Positions 32,650 through 43,989 of a stretch of 64,000 bases of DNA are shown piece by piece; the stretch's first letter is position 1; each line of letters starts with the position of its first letter. The position numbers and the translations under genes were made by a program. The stretch is from Isoetes taiwanensis (Eukaryota > Streptophyta > Lycopodiopsida > Isoetales > Isoetaceae): the NCBI GenBank assembly GCA_021234155.1, contig JAJEKV010000009.1, forward strand, positions 10,794,546 to 10,858,545. Direction: 5' to 3'. The notes under the pieces were generated by a model. The model made no database searches. It had not been told where the DNA came from and was given only the letters and a program-made list of their open reading frames with translations.

Positions 32650-33610
32650 AATATCTCATGGAACATTGATCTCTTTTGGTTTTCTCGTCTTATTGTGATA
32701 TGACATACCCTAGAGGAGACTAAAAGCCCCTTCATCCTCTGGAACCAAGATGATGTGCATGAGATTGATGTCGAGCCAGCACCCTTGAACACCAAATGGA
32801 GGCGAGTGAAAGATAGTAACAGGATGACATTATTAACCAGGTATACTTTAATTGCTTTAGAATGTAAAATTCGGCACTCTTCTGATTCTATACCTACGGG
32901 AAAGGGGTTTATATCCTTTACAAACACGGATGATGCGTCTGTGACGAGTTCCTAGGATTGAAGACAATGGGTTCTATCTGCCTATTTCTTTCCTGGACTG
33001 TTTCATTATATATGGACTACTGCAATAAGGCAACATGCCATCTTGGGCTACTGCACTTTGCGACAAGTGGGCATTTTCATCAAAGATTGGCACATTATCT
33101 ACTGGTGGTATGGTACTTACAATAGGACATTTATGGATGGTCCATCAGCTCATGGTAAGACACCTCCATGGATGGCCCATCATCTATAAAGGTCTTGTCA
33201 TGAAATTCTTCTTGCAATTGGATAATGCATTTGCACTCAACAGAAATAGGTATGTGTTTTTATATCTTTCATATATTCCCAATAAACATGTGCCCTACCT
33301 CCTTTTTAAGGTTCTAGACTGGAAGGGGATGCACGGAGGAGGACATCTCTGATGGTGATGAGAGGTTGATCGGGCACAATGGCCCTCTAGCTTTCATGTT
33401 TGTGACAAATGGAGAGTTGCAGTACCTGAATCACTTGCAGTACTCTGGATTCGAGTATAGAGGTTAAAAGATAGAGGATAGAACTCCTGCTTATGTTCCT
33501 TCTAATTATGTCAATTGTTGGAAGAAGAGATGGAGGTCAACGACTGCTAGTGACCCCATTGAGATAGAGACTATCGATTATGCTTGGGCTCCTCCTTCTA
33601 TCTAGTTGTA
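32650..33610 (+). pseudogene. Decayed spliced coding region inside the TIR element, family unknown
   Basis: Coding-like blocks are ETKSPFILWNQDDVHEIDVE (about 32720-32780) ending at a plausible donor (ACCAG/GTATAC near 32840), IEDNGFYLPISFLD (near 32957-33000), YNRTFMDGPSAHGKTPPWMA (33115-33180) and AYVPSNYVNCWKKRWRSTT (33490-33545). Stops interrupt them. The style recalls plant mobile-domain proteins carried by DNA transposons, but I cannot assign a family. It could be a captured host fragment. Confidence 0.3.
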
Positions 33611-33708
33611 CATGGTTGTTGCTGAAGCATTCACTGGAGATGTCTGTTAGTGTATGAAAACTGTCACTGAAGCAAGATTTCCAAAAAAAGTCCACAAATT
33701 CAGGTATT

Positions 33709-33733
33709 GTCCAAAAATAATGAAATTGTGCTT
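33709..33733 (-). repeat. Right terminal inverted repeat of the 4.84-kb element
   Basis: The minus strand reads AAGCACAATTTCATTAT, followed by TTTTTGGAC; three mismatches to the left repeat in 25 positions. TTTT follows at 33734-33737. Confidence 0.7.
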
Positions 33734-33737
33734 TTTT

Positions 33738-34025
33738 ATGGAAATAGCTTACTTACATGTCTATCTGACGCTATGATATGGCATATCTCTCAAGGTAAAT
33801 TGATTTTAAAGCATATTTACAGGTTTGCTAACAAGCTTAGATGTAATACAAAAGTGATTGATGACAATGCTTCAAAAAAGATGCCAGTTATTGTTTGGCC
33901 TTTTTTATCATCTCCTAAATAATTCATTAGCTACCAAGGTTTATGATAATGTAGGATTCAAATTTTAGTTCCAATGTTTATTGTTCTTTTAGTCGCAAGT
34001 GATAATTCTAGATGTAGTTGCAGTT
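33738..34025 (+). other. Right end of duplication unit 1, no intact gene
   Basis: This sequence continues the pre-insertion locus (matches 59577-59864). An open frame (33707-33922) is present but not recognised. It ends in the GTAGTTGCAGTT motif where unit 2 begins. Confidence 0.45.
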
Positions 34026-34868
34026 CTAGAGTATTTGTCAATAAAATTCAGAACTTACTGCATTGCACATGGCATCAAAAGGCAATTAACATGCAGATAC
34101 ACTCCTCAGCAAAATGGGGTGTCAGAAAGGAAGAATAGAACAATTATGGATGCAATCAGATCCATGCTAAAGGAAAGTGGCTTACCAAATAGTCTTTGGG
34201 TGGAAGCTTTACAAACTGCCATAGAAATTCAGAACATACTCCCTTCCTCCACACTTCATGGAAATATACCAAGCATTGTATGGAATCCTGAAGCAAAGAT
34301 AGATTACTTGAAATATAAAGTTTATGGTTGTTTGGTATATACTCATATTCCTTCAGAATTGAGGAAAAAATTGGACAATAGAGATGAGATTGGATTTTTG
34401 GTGGGTTATGACCATGAAGCTAAAGGATATAGAGTATATAATCTAGAAACAAAGACCATTATAATCAGTAGAGATGTTCTATTCAATGAGGGGGTATTAT
34501 ATAAGCACGTATACGTAAAAGGGATAAAGATAGTCCCTAAAATTACAGAGCAAATGGCTAAATTTGAAACTGATGACATAGATGACTCAGAAGAGATTGA
34601 ACAGGTTATTCATAATGAAGAAGATGAGCATAATACACTGGAAAAGGCAGTGGAAGAAGAGAGTCAAGGACATGCAGCAGGAATTGAACACCGAGCTCCT
34701 GAGTTAGCACAGGAACCAAGACAAGAAATACCTCAACCTACAAAAATCAGGGGAAAAAGGAAAACACAAGCAGAAAGATTAATTGAAGAAGCAAAGTTAG
34801 AAGATAAACCTTATGGCAGAACTGAGCAAGGCAAAAGCAGAAGCATGAACAAATATTGGCAATTCTAG
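33999..34868 (+). pseudogene. Copia integrase C-terminal part fused across the junction
   Basis: The open frame starts at ATG 33999 in pre-junction sequence (MIILDVVAVL) and enters integrase at about 34030 (EYLSIKFRTYC). The first two catalytic aspartates are missing; the glutamate region TPQQNGVSERKNRT remains. The frame ends after KSRSMNKYWQF because 16 bp present at 4171-4186 of unit 1 are missing here, shifting the frame. Expression is not expected. Confidence 0.8.
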
Positions 34869-36451
34869 AAGATGAAATTATACCACAAACTTTTGAAGAG
34901 GTTTTGGAGAGTGCAGATAAAGAAAAGTGGATGGCAGCTATGAGAGATGAGCTTAAATCATTTGAGGACACCAAGACATATGAATTAGTAAAATCTGATG
35001 GAAATCAGAATATCATAGGGAGTAAATGGCTTTACAAAATTAAGAGTAATCCAGATGGCAGTAAGAAATTCAAGGCAAGATTAGTAGCTCAAGGCTTCAC
35101 TCAGAAAAAGGGCAGAGACTATGATGAAACCTACTCACCTATAGTAAAGCTCACAAGCATCAGAATCCTATTGGCAATAGCAAATGCTCTAAATTTAGAA
35201 TTGCACCATATGGATGTCAAAACAGCCTTTTTGAATGCAACTCTTGAGGAGGAGGCATTTATGAAGCAAGCACCTGGTTTTGAGCAAGGGAAAAACATGA
35301 TATGGAAACTAAATAGGGCTGTATATGGATTAAAGCAGTCACCAAGAGAGTGGTACCTTTGTATGAATCAATTCTTGCAAGAACAGGGATTTGAGAAATT
35401 GCAGAATGATGGCAACTTGTATAGATTTAAACAAGGAGAAGAATACTGCATAATTGCATTATATGTGGACGACTGCATTATGATAGCCAGCTCAATCAAA
35501 AGTCTAAACACATGCAAGGATATTTTGAAGTCACGTTTTCAAATGGCAGACCTAGGTGAACTTAAAAAATTCCTAGGTATAGAGGTTGTGAGAAATAGAG
35601 AGCAAAAATGGTTAAGGCTGCACCAAGAGAAACATGTACAGAATATGCTCAAGAGATTCAATCTGTCAGAAGCAAAGCCAGCAAAAATTCCAATGACCCC
35701 AGGACACAGGTTAACCTATGTACAAAATCAAACTGAAGAAGACATTGCAGAAATGGAAAATATTCCTTACAGGGCATTAATTGGATGCCTGCTATACTTG
35801 GCCAATAATACTCGACCTGACATAGCTTATGCAGTCAACATACTGAGCAGGAGAAATCACAATGCAGCCAGAGAACACTGGGAGGCAGCTAAACGAGTTC
35901 TGAAATACCTCAAAGGCACTCAAGGACATGGTATTTGTTTCAATTCAGAAAATCTACTCATGAAATGCTATAGTGATGCAGATTGGGGAGGGGACTTGCA
36001 TACAAGAAGATCAACTTCAGGGTATGCAATATTTCTTGGAGGAGGAGTGATCTCTTGGAGATGTAAAAGACAAGCAGCAGTAGCAATGAGCTCAGCTGAA
36101 GCAGAATATGCATCAGCTGCATTAGTGGCCAAAGAAATAGTGTGGCTAAGAAGACTGTTAAATGAGTTGTATTGTGAACAAATGGAACCTACTGACATAT
36201 GGACAGATAGTCAAAGCTGCATAGCAATTGTGAAGAATCCTGTGCATCATGACAGGACCAAACATATTGAATTAAGTATGCATTTCATAAGAGATCTTGC
36301 TGACAAGAAGATAATCTATATGAAGTATGTTGAAACAAATAAGCAGGTTGCAGATATTTTCACCAAGGCACTGCCAGAAAACAAATATGTGTGCTTTAAA
36401 GGCAAGTTAAATGTGTCTAATTTACAGACTTATAAGCTGAAGGAGGAGTGA
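34856..36451 (+). CDS. Copia RT-RNase H, intact block
   Basis: The 531-residue frame holds RT (SKWLYKIKSNPDGSKKFKAR, MDVKTAFLNATL, AVYGLKQSPREWY, YVDDCIMIASS) and full RNase H (SDADWGGDLHTRRSTSGY, MSSAEAEYASA, WTDSQSCIAIVKNP, VADIFTKALP). All expected motifs are canonical, which makes it the reference showing that the matching part of unit 1 (4650-5473) is corrupted. The ATG at 34856 is an internal start created by the upstream frameshift. The stop TGA lies in the LTR. Confidence 0.92.
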   Translation: MAILEDEIIPQTFEEVLESADKEKWMAAMRDELKSFEDTKTYELVKSDGNQNIIGSKWLYKIKSNPDGSKKFKARLVAQGFTQKKGRDYDETYSPIVKLTSIRILLAIANALNLELHHMDVKTAFLNATLEEEAFMKQAPGFEQGKNMIWKLNRAVYGLKQSPREWYLCMNQFLQEQGFEKLQNDGNLYRFKQGEEYCIIALYVDDCIMIASSIKSLNTCKDILKSRFQMADLGELKKFLGIEVVRNREQKWLRLHQEKHVQNMLKRFNLSEAKPAKIPMTPGHRLTYVQNQTEEDIAEMENIPYRALIGCLLYLANNTRPDIAYAVNILSRRNHNAAREHWEAAKRVLKYLKGTQGHGICFNSENLLMKCYSDADWGGDLHTRRSTSGYAIFLGGGVISWRCKRQAAVAMSSAEAEYASAALVAKEIVWLRRLLNELYCEQMEPTDIWTDSQSCIAIVKNPVHHDRTKHIELSMHFIRDLADKKIIYMKYVETNKQVADIFTKALPENKYVCFKGKLNVSNLQTYKLKEE

Positions 36452-37292
36452 TAAGTTTTCAGCTTGATAAGTCTGTGATGCAATCATGAGAAGCAGTGGC
36501 AGTGGTTGCATCCAGAATACATGTGAGCAGACAATGATCTAGATGGACACACAAGTTGCTGCATGAAACCTAAGCTGAATGATGACTCAAGCATCCTAAT
36601 GTGCCTGCCTATGAGAAGCAGTGGCAGTAGGACAAGCAATCATGTAATTATCTAGGGTACAGTAATTGATGTTAGGTTGCCAGTTAAGTGCCCAGTAAAT
36701 TTCATCATTGAACATTGAGAACCTAACGTTATCACCATGGTGAAGGTTTGAAGAAGAAAGTGAATAAATTCAAAATTAAGATTCAATGGTTAAAAGGCAA
36801 ATTTTTAGCAGAGATCCTGTGGGATATTGTGCACCCAGCTCGTTTCGTACGTTTGTCCTGTGGGATATATACAGAGATGAAAATTGGCCCGGATAGGAAA
36901 GTAGAAGTTTTCCTTAACCGCCGGATTGAAGATTATGTAAGGGAACACGGTGAACAAAGGTGTAGAGCGGTGTTTACGAAGTTGATCCGGCAGAGAAGAA
37001 AGCATAATGCTCAAGTCAACTGAGCTACAGTAATCGGGTCGATGCCCGATGAACAGTAACAGCATTATATGATTTTAAAGGTTTAAAGCCAATGGTTTAT
37101 TGACCATTAGAACAATTTTCTATAACTTTGAGTTCTAGTTTACATTAGTGGAGATTAGAGACCATATTGTGGCTCTCCACTAAATGCTCATTTGTACTAC
37201 ATGAGTTCATGTAGATCTTGAATTGGAAAAATCTTGCTAGGCATCTTGTCATTACACTTGTAATAATCACAATCTTGCCTCTAAATTTATCA
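36449..37292 (+). repeat. 3' LTR of truncated copia
   Basis: The 844-bp LTR has TGATAA/TTATCA ends. It retains the 11-bp segment missing from the unit-1 3' LTR. Confidence 0.92.
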
Positions 37293-38768
37293 AACATCCT
37301 CATCCCGGTCACACGTTTTCAATCATAACTGGAGATCTGGAAGTCCGTTTCAGCCGAAATTTGTTGCGTTGGAAAGCCATCTCAGAGCTCTTTCTGTCGG
37401 TATGTGATTTGTATATGTTTCACTAATTATTCTGCATCAGAAACACAGATTTCCGGGCTGCAAATTGGGGGCCCCAAAAAACCCTGAAGTGTTGGTGGTG
37501 CTGCCCACTTTTGATCATATCTGGAGATCAAGAACTCTGTTTCAGCTGAAATTTATTGCGTTGGGAAGCCATCTCAGATTTCTTCCTATTGGTATGTAAT
37601 CTGTATGTGTTTTTAATACTATTTCCTCAGCAAAAACTCAGATTTTCGGGCTGCAAATTGAGGGCACAAAAAACCCTGAAGTGCTCGTGGTATTGTCCAC
37701 ATATTTTCTATCATATTTGGGGAATTTTAACTCCGTTTCAGCTGAAATTTATCGCGTTTGAAAGCCCCCTCAGAGATCTTTCTGAAGGTATGTGATTTGC
37801 ATGTGTTTGAATGGTGTTTCCATAGCAAAAACACAGATTTTCAGCCTGCACCACCGCTTTGTGGTTCATATTACATTGTTGTTCATATCTATTTCTCTGT
37901 GACTTCGGTTTCTACGAAAATTTATATCTTTGGAGAGCTCTCTCAGAGTTATTTCAAAGATATTTTATGTTGCTGATGTTTGAACAGGATTTCAGAGTGA
38001 AAACAACAGATTTTCAGTGCTGGATTTAGGGTTTCCATTGTTCTATTTTTCAGCACTATATACTTTTCTTCATATCTATTGATCTGCAGCTCTATTTTGG
38101 GAGCAATGCATATCATTAGAATGCTTGTTCTGTGATGATTCTAAAGACATATGGTTTATCCACATTTGCTTAAGATCTGAGAGGAGAAAACAGCCTGTTT
38201 TTGCAACCCGATTTTAAGGCGTGATTCAAAGGGTGTGATACCATCCAATCACCTTGGATTAAAACATTTACATGCTAAAGCCTTGCGCACGCCCGTCTGT
38301 AGAGGGAAAGCCATTGCTTATTTTCATTTCGCACAAGTGTCCGTAAGGTGGCGAGGTTGAACTTGAGGTCGCGCTTTGATTTATGCACTTGAACACTTTC
38401 GCATTGTGTCCAGAAGGTGAAAAAGAGCCCGCACTTGCTTCTTGCACTTGGAAGCCCGCTACCGCTTCCGACACGGGGAAGCTTTCGGACGCCCCCAGAA
38501 GGGATAGAGGTTTCATTTCGCACAAGTGTCCGTAAGGTGGTAGAGGTTGAACTTGAGGTCGCGCTTGATTTATGCACTTGAACACTTTTAGACGTGTGTC
38601 CGTAAGGTGAAAGAGCCCGCACTTTGCTTCTTGCACTTGGAAGCCCGCTACCGCTTCCCGACACGTGGAAGCTTTCGGACCAAGCGTCCGTAAAGGGACG
38701 AGAGGTTGTGCGTGATCAAAGTGCTTGGAGGCTTTCGTGACAAGCGCCCGTAGGGTGACACCCTATTC

Positions 38769-40480
38769 ATGGCAACTCCAAAGATAGAAGAGTCGGACGA
38801 GCCCTCGCGCCCCTTCATCCAACCCCACGATATGCATGTGGATGGTGCGATACGCGCTAGCCCCTCTACCTAGCGCAGATATGGCAAAAAACTTCTATTG
38901 GGAGAGTACATAGATGCCATCCCCAATCGCACCGGATGACACCGCAAAATTGATAGGTGCACATTGAAAAGAGAAGCGGGCAAAGTCTCGCGGCAACAAA
39001 TATAGCTCGACAGCCTATGACAGATACTCTAGCCTAGCGGCAAGTCAGATCCGGGCTTCACCACCACCAAACCAGGCAGCTTGAGGAGCACCGAAACGTG
39101 TTCAAGCAATGGCAGAGGGCCAAAGCTCGAATTGCTTGCTTGGCGAGGGAAATGCAGGCCTCCGCACCCAAATTGCTCAAGAAGCAAAACTACCGAAAAA
39201 CAAATGTTTCGCATGGAGACCCGCGATACAAAGACCTAGAAGATGGCCTTCGCCTAGTGCACTCGGGAAGGCGTAAGGACAAGAAGAGTCTTGTCGACAT
39301 ACAGCCCGCATGGATTCCATGTCCACCGCCATTGAAACCATGACACAGAAAAGCAACGTGTTGAGCAAGAGACAATGGCAACCATCTCCCCTTCTTCAAT
39401 CGAGGTCGAGGAGGCTGCATCTTGTGATGCGAAAAGTTCAGGTCGCTTTTGAAGAGAGCCGCCACAATTGAGAGCCCTTCAAACTAGGGTTGAGACACAA
39501 GAAGTGGCCTCTGCAATGAACCCTATGCCGGACTCTCGCTGCACCGGAGCATAGCTCCGCACTCGAGATCGAAGGTGCGTGAGCCGAGGGCAGCCATCAA
39601 TCGAACAAGGCAAGGGCCTCAATGCAGGGCTCATGAGCAATTGCAGCGTGCATGCGTGAATTGAAAAGGCAAAACAATTTCAGCAGAGCTAAGCTTCCGG
39701 CCGTGGAAGGAGAGACCGCTATACCGCCACGGCAGCCCCACCGCCCAAGAGTCTCGCAAGGTGTCGGCCGGGACCGTCACTCTCGCACCCCAAGCCACTC
39801 TATGCCACCTCCGCCCCAACGTAGGCCACGTACCTTATGCTCCGCCGACAACAAACAACTCCGGTTGTGCCGGGTAGGATTGACCCAAAAATCGAGAGTT
39901 CCGTGGAGTCGGAGAGAAGCCACAATGTGGTGGTACGCGGCCCCACGTAAGAGGCGGGGAGGACCTCATTAACCGCTCCAAATGTTGATTCTTGCTCGAA
40001 TGACATTCCCGTGCCGTACATATTATTAGGGCGAGACGCCATGGCGCCAAATCACCAGACCGCCCACGGTAGTCACGTTCACCGATGCATTTAGATGCGC
40101 AAGTGAAAGCGGCTATCCTACGCCAGTGGTAGGTAAACCGGCGGGAACTCAGCCTTTGTATGTTGACCGGTACCACCCCAGCCCAACAAGAAGACCGCAG
40201 TGCACGAAGTTGGCCAAAGTTAAAAGCATTCGCAGCACAGGAGGAGCTGCGGGGACTCGATTCGGGGTAAGATGCAAATTTTCAAAAAGCCGCCAAATGC
40301 CGTTGCGAATCTTGCTAACCCTCCGCCGGCTGACTCGACCATGCCACTTCTTTTCACCCGCAGCCAGTCGCCTGCTCAAGTTGTTTCACCTTCGTTGCTC
40401 CAGACATCTCAGTCGCCTCTATCGCCATCCCCCCCTTCGCCGCCAATCGAATCCCCAACCGCCCTGCCGACAAATAGGAA
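38769..40480 (+). pseudogene. LINE A second copy, ORF1, broken
   Basis: The start reads MATPKIEESDEPS, clearer than in the first copy (MATPLIEEPDEPP). The frame breaks soon after by indels. Blocks matching the LINE B ORF1 (for example LYVDR near 40155) are recognisable. Confidence 0.6.
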
Positions 40481-40499
40481 TTGTGCCTCGCGATGGTCT

Positions 40500-43400
40500 C
40501 CCCGGAATTGCTCGGGGCTTCCCATGGCGAAAGGGAGATAGTCTCAACTCGCTCACGCAGATATGGATCTGATCTTCCTTATGGAAACATGGGAGCATGC
40601 AGACCACAGATACCCGACTTGCCGGGATACCGGCGCTACTCAATCTTCAATGATTGCACAGAAAGCGGGGGCATGGGGGAGTTGCTGCTACTACTATCGA
40701 ACGGCCTTGGCACGCGGTCGGTTTCCTTGTTCAAGACATTAAGCACAACCGGTACTTGTGGGTGCGTGTGTGCAAAAAACTGCAGAAGCGCACCCCTCTT
40801 TGTGGCGACACCGCTACTTTCCACATGCGAAAAGCAACTTCTATCACACCCACTTTCGGATGTGGATAGGCTGGACCCCTATGTCGATCTATATGATGAC
40901 ATACGGCAAAGATAAGCGGTTAGGCGTGTCATACTCCTTGGAGACTTCAATGCGCCGCACCGGGTAGAACAACCCATGAGATTTGATCCCTTCATCGATG
41001 ATATATTGCAGTGCGTCTGCGAAGAAAGGCCCTGGCCACGACATCGATGACAATCGTGTCACACGCTATGGTAGACAATTGCTTTTGCTCGTGGTATCTT
41101 TGACCTGGTAATCTGCAATGGACTCGGCACGTGGTCGCCCACCCGCAAGAGCACTTGTAGACGGAAAAAACCGGGGGGAGGATCTAGTGTGGTGGACTAT
41201 GTCTTTGGTGCCCGAGCAGATATGCATGTCGCCAAGCACTTCCGGTGGGAATAACTAATAGGGATGAAGAGATCGACTCGGACCACTTACCACTTTACTT
41301 GAAGTTGGCTTGGCAGTCGTCGGCGAACCCCCCGTGCCACAGCCTCCTCACATGCCTCACCGCGATTGGATTATGAACATCGCGGGGCTTATGCCCGTGA
41401 TGCTTATAGATGACCCGGCAGAAATTTTGCAATATCCTACACTAGAGCAAACGTATGTACCGACCGGGACCGATGTGCTTAGGATCAGCGGCAGAGATGC
41501 TTTGGGATAAGCCACCCGCGACGGACCTCCGTGAACACAACCTTCCCACGTAATCAATGGTTTGATGCAGAGTGCAAGGAACACAAACGCCGGCTCCGCC
41601 AAGTCACGCACCCCCGCTTTTATGCCCACATGCGGTCGAGACAATGCCGCGTCTTCCTTAAAGCTAAGAAAGCCGTGTACATTGCAAAGACATCAAAGGG
41701 AAATGTTTTATCTCCCCGAACGTCACCCCCGTGACCTTCCGGGCGAAGGGTTCTTAGAAAGCCGCGATGCCCACGGGGAACATCACTCCCGAAAGCGGGG
41801 AGGCAATACTTGCAACAACTATCACGACCCTCGGGGTGCACATGCAAAGATTACCCCCCTGCAAGAAGGCCCAAAGGCTGGAAATCACGATTCGACGTGG
41901 AACAAGGCTTACAAATACCTTGCCAATGGGAAAGCCCCGGACCGATGGCATGCAGCGTAATTGCTTAAGTGGGCGGGCCGCCCATAATACCGTCTTGTCG
42001 CCTTGTTCAACAAGGCATTACAGGAAGGGTTCCCGATGCAGTGGACCAATAGCGAGTTGTTCCCATCTATAAGGCAGGTGACCGCTTGCCCGGACCAATT
42101 ACCGAACAATCATGGTCAGCTTCAAGTTTGCAAAATTGCTTGCCGATTCTCGAAAGCGCCAGCTTGACGGGTCAAGGCGAGGCAAAGAGAGATACGGCCC
42201 TCACCCGTGGCGGATTCGGACCCGACACTCAACCATTGATCACATCTTCACATTGCGAGCTCGGTTGAAGACAAAGGAACCGCCATCGGGATCTATATTG
42301 TTGCTTCGTGGATTTTGCAAAGGCATTTGACACCGCGGCTCGGGAAAAACTATGGGCAAGATTGGCGGCATACCGGGGTTCCGGTAGATTTGCGTAACGC
42401 AAAGTAGTGCTGTGCTTTATGAAAGATGCTCGGGTCGGTTGCGGCCGACAAGCCAACCATCGGGGTTCGCCAGGGATGCCCTCTCCCCCAACATTGTTTG
42501 GGCTTTACATTGATCAATTGGAGAGCCGGGCTTGCCGATAATGGGGGCGACGGGGCTCACCTTCTCTACCGATCATCAAGCGCTTAATATATGCCGATGA
42601 TGTGGACCTCCTAGCTTACACACCAGCCAGACATGCAACGACATCTCGATGCCCTGACACATTTTGCCAAGCGACCGATATGCGGCGTCAACTTGGCCAA
42701 GACTAAGGTGGTTTTCATATCATCTTCACGACGGTAGGGATCCCTCCTTCCGCTATCGAGGGCGGAAGTAGCATCCACATACAAATATTTGGGAGTGGAG
42801 TTTCCATCTACTATGCACCGGGACACATCCATACGGCTACGAAGTTACTGGCTGGAAAAGCACTATATGCAATGCAAAACAATAGTCATAGAGCGGAGTT
42901 GTATGATTGGACCCATCGATCCACACTGCTCAAAGTCTTAGTGGAGCCTGTCCCTTTATACGGGGTTGAAGTATGGGGCCCGATGAGTATCCCTCGCTAC
43001 TTGGAATGACTTGGAGCAAGTGCGTAAAAGCCTTCTTGGTAATGAAAGCACTAGGGGTGAAGTCCACAGTCCCCATATCAAATTCTACCAAGTAGAAACA
43101 GATTCTTGCCTCTTCGTGAGGGCGGCCCTTGATCGCCACATTGTCTATTTTCGTGAGGTGGTCAACATGGACGATGCTCGCCTCCCAAAACTAGCTTATA
43201 TCATGGCAATGGGGCCACAACGCCTCAAGGCCTGAGGGGGAAAAGAGAGCTCAATGGATGGCTAGATGGAATGTGCGGGAGCACGAGGTGCATACATGTG
43301 CAAACAGAGGCATATCGCCATAGCTTGAGGCAATATCTTGACGCTTTGCTTCATCAGCAAGTTTTGGGATGCCAAAGCGCCCTTGAACAGTCAAGACAAA

Positions 43401-43786
43401 GACACTACCAAATTTTCATAAATCCCACATTGAACGAGGCCCACAATGCTACCCGCGCACCCACTTGCCCATGAAAAGACGCAGACTCATTGCCTCCATT
43501 CGCATTGGGGCACATCATCTTCGAATTGAGACAGCAGATGGATTGGTGAGCCACGCCAGGGCAGTCTCACAATGCCGCCAAATGGGAGTCATTGAGGATG
43601 AATCTCATACCCTTCAAAGTTGCCCAAAGATATGATCAAATCCGGACGCCGCTATGCCGAAGTTGGTCGCCCCCGCCGCCGCTACATGTGACATTGAGCA
43701 CGGCATCCGTACGGATGCTAGGATCATACCTTCAGGAGGTCATGGACATGCGAGATCAGCTATGTCCTCGGGCACGCACTTGACAT
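40500..43786 (+). pseudogene. LINE A second copy, ORF2, broken
   Basis: Recognisable parts: the endonuclease start (NCSGLPMAKGR, DMDLIF-like near 40560), EN/RT blocks, SPTLFGLYIDQL (frame-interrupted near 42490), an intact YADD box at about 42588-42602, and the C-terminal RIET..C region near 43520-43620. Many frameshifts. Not functional as written. Confidence 0.7.
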
Positions 43787-43989
43787 GTACATACACATTT
43801 ATTTCATGATGATGTATACTTGCACAGTTTGACAGCATTCTTATTACTGCCACAGTTTTTCCCTCGAAAACCCTTCGGGGCGGGGGTTTTTTAACCCGGA
43901 CAGTAATAAGTTTGTTGCGCTCCTTCTGGGTCCCATAGGCCGATTGGTCTCAGTGGACGATAAAAAAACTATATTCTATTCTATTCTAT

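Larger units (their letters stand above)
28895..33733. mobile_element. 4.84-kb TIR element, present in unit 1 and absent from unit 2
   Basis: The segment is flanked by TTTT (28891-28894 and 33734-33737). The duplicate unit has CTG-TTTT-ATGG at 59571-59580, an exact empty site. The ends are inverted: the left begins AAGCACAGTTTCATTAT and the right, read on the minus strand, begins AAGCACAATTTCATTAT, about 22 of 25 positions matching. A 4-bp TSD with these ends fits no superfamily I can name with confidence. The interior holds palindrome arrays and a decayed coding region, with no recognised transposase. Microhomology deletion in unit 2 is the alternative, but it would not explain the inverted ends. 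Confidence 0.72.
3356..34025 (+). repeat. Unit 1 of a 30.7-kb direct tandem duplication
   Basis: Everything from the integrase region of the copia element to 34025 reappears in the same order and orientation from 34028 to 59864. The left edge is inside the integrase coding region, just after SDRGGE. The right edge is GTAGTTGCAGTT at 34014-34025, matching 59853-59864. Only about 2 bp of non-matching sequence (34026-34027) separate the units. After subtracting the 4.84-kb element present only in unit 1, the two units agree in length to about 10 bp. Confidence 0.92.
34028..37292 (+). mobile_element. Copia element, 3' half only (duplication-truncated)
   Basis: The copy lacks the 5' LTR, gag, protease and the start of integrase because the tandem-duplication breakpoint cut the element. 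It ends in a complete 3' LTR followed by AACAT (37293-37297). It cannot transpose by itself. Confidence 0.93.
37298..43989 (+). mobile_element. LINE A, second copy
   Basis: Collinear with 6636-13270: 5' subrepeats (37300-38080), the ~185-bp repeat pair (about 38330-38700), ORF1 from ATG 38769, ORF2 from about 40500, a TTCTA tail at 43972-43989. Relative to the first copy there are dense small differences on CAG/CTG sites in both directions. Neither copy is consistently the better one, which fits independent errors rather than simple descent. Confidence 0.85.

Noticed and set aside
28891-33737. Simple 4-bp microhomology deletion in unit 2 instead of a transposon
   Set aside because: Microhomology TTTT alone would allow it, but the inverted 25-bp ends exactly at the boundaries make an element the better reading; not fully excluded.
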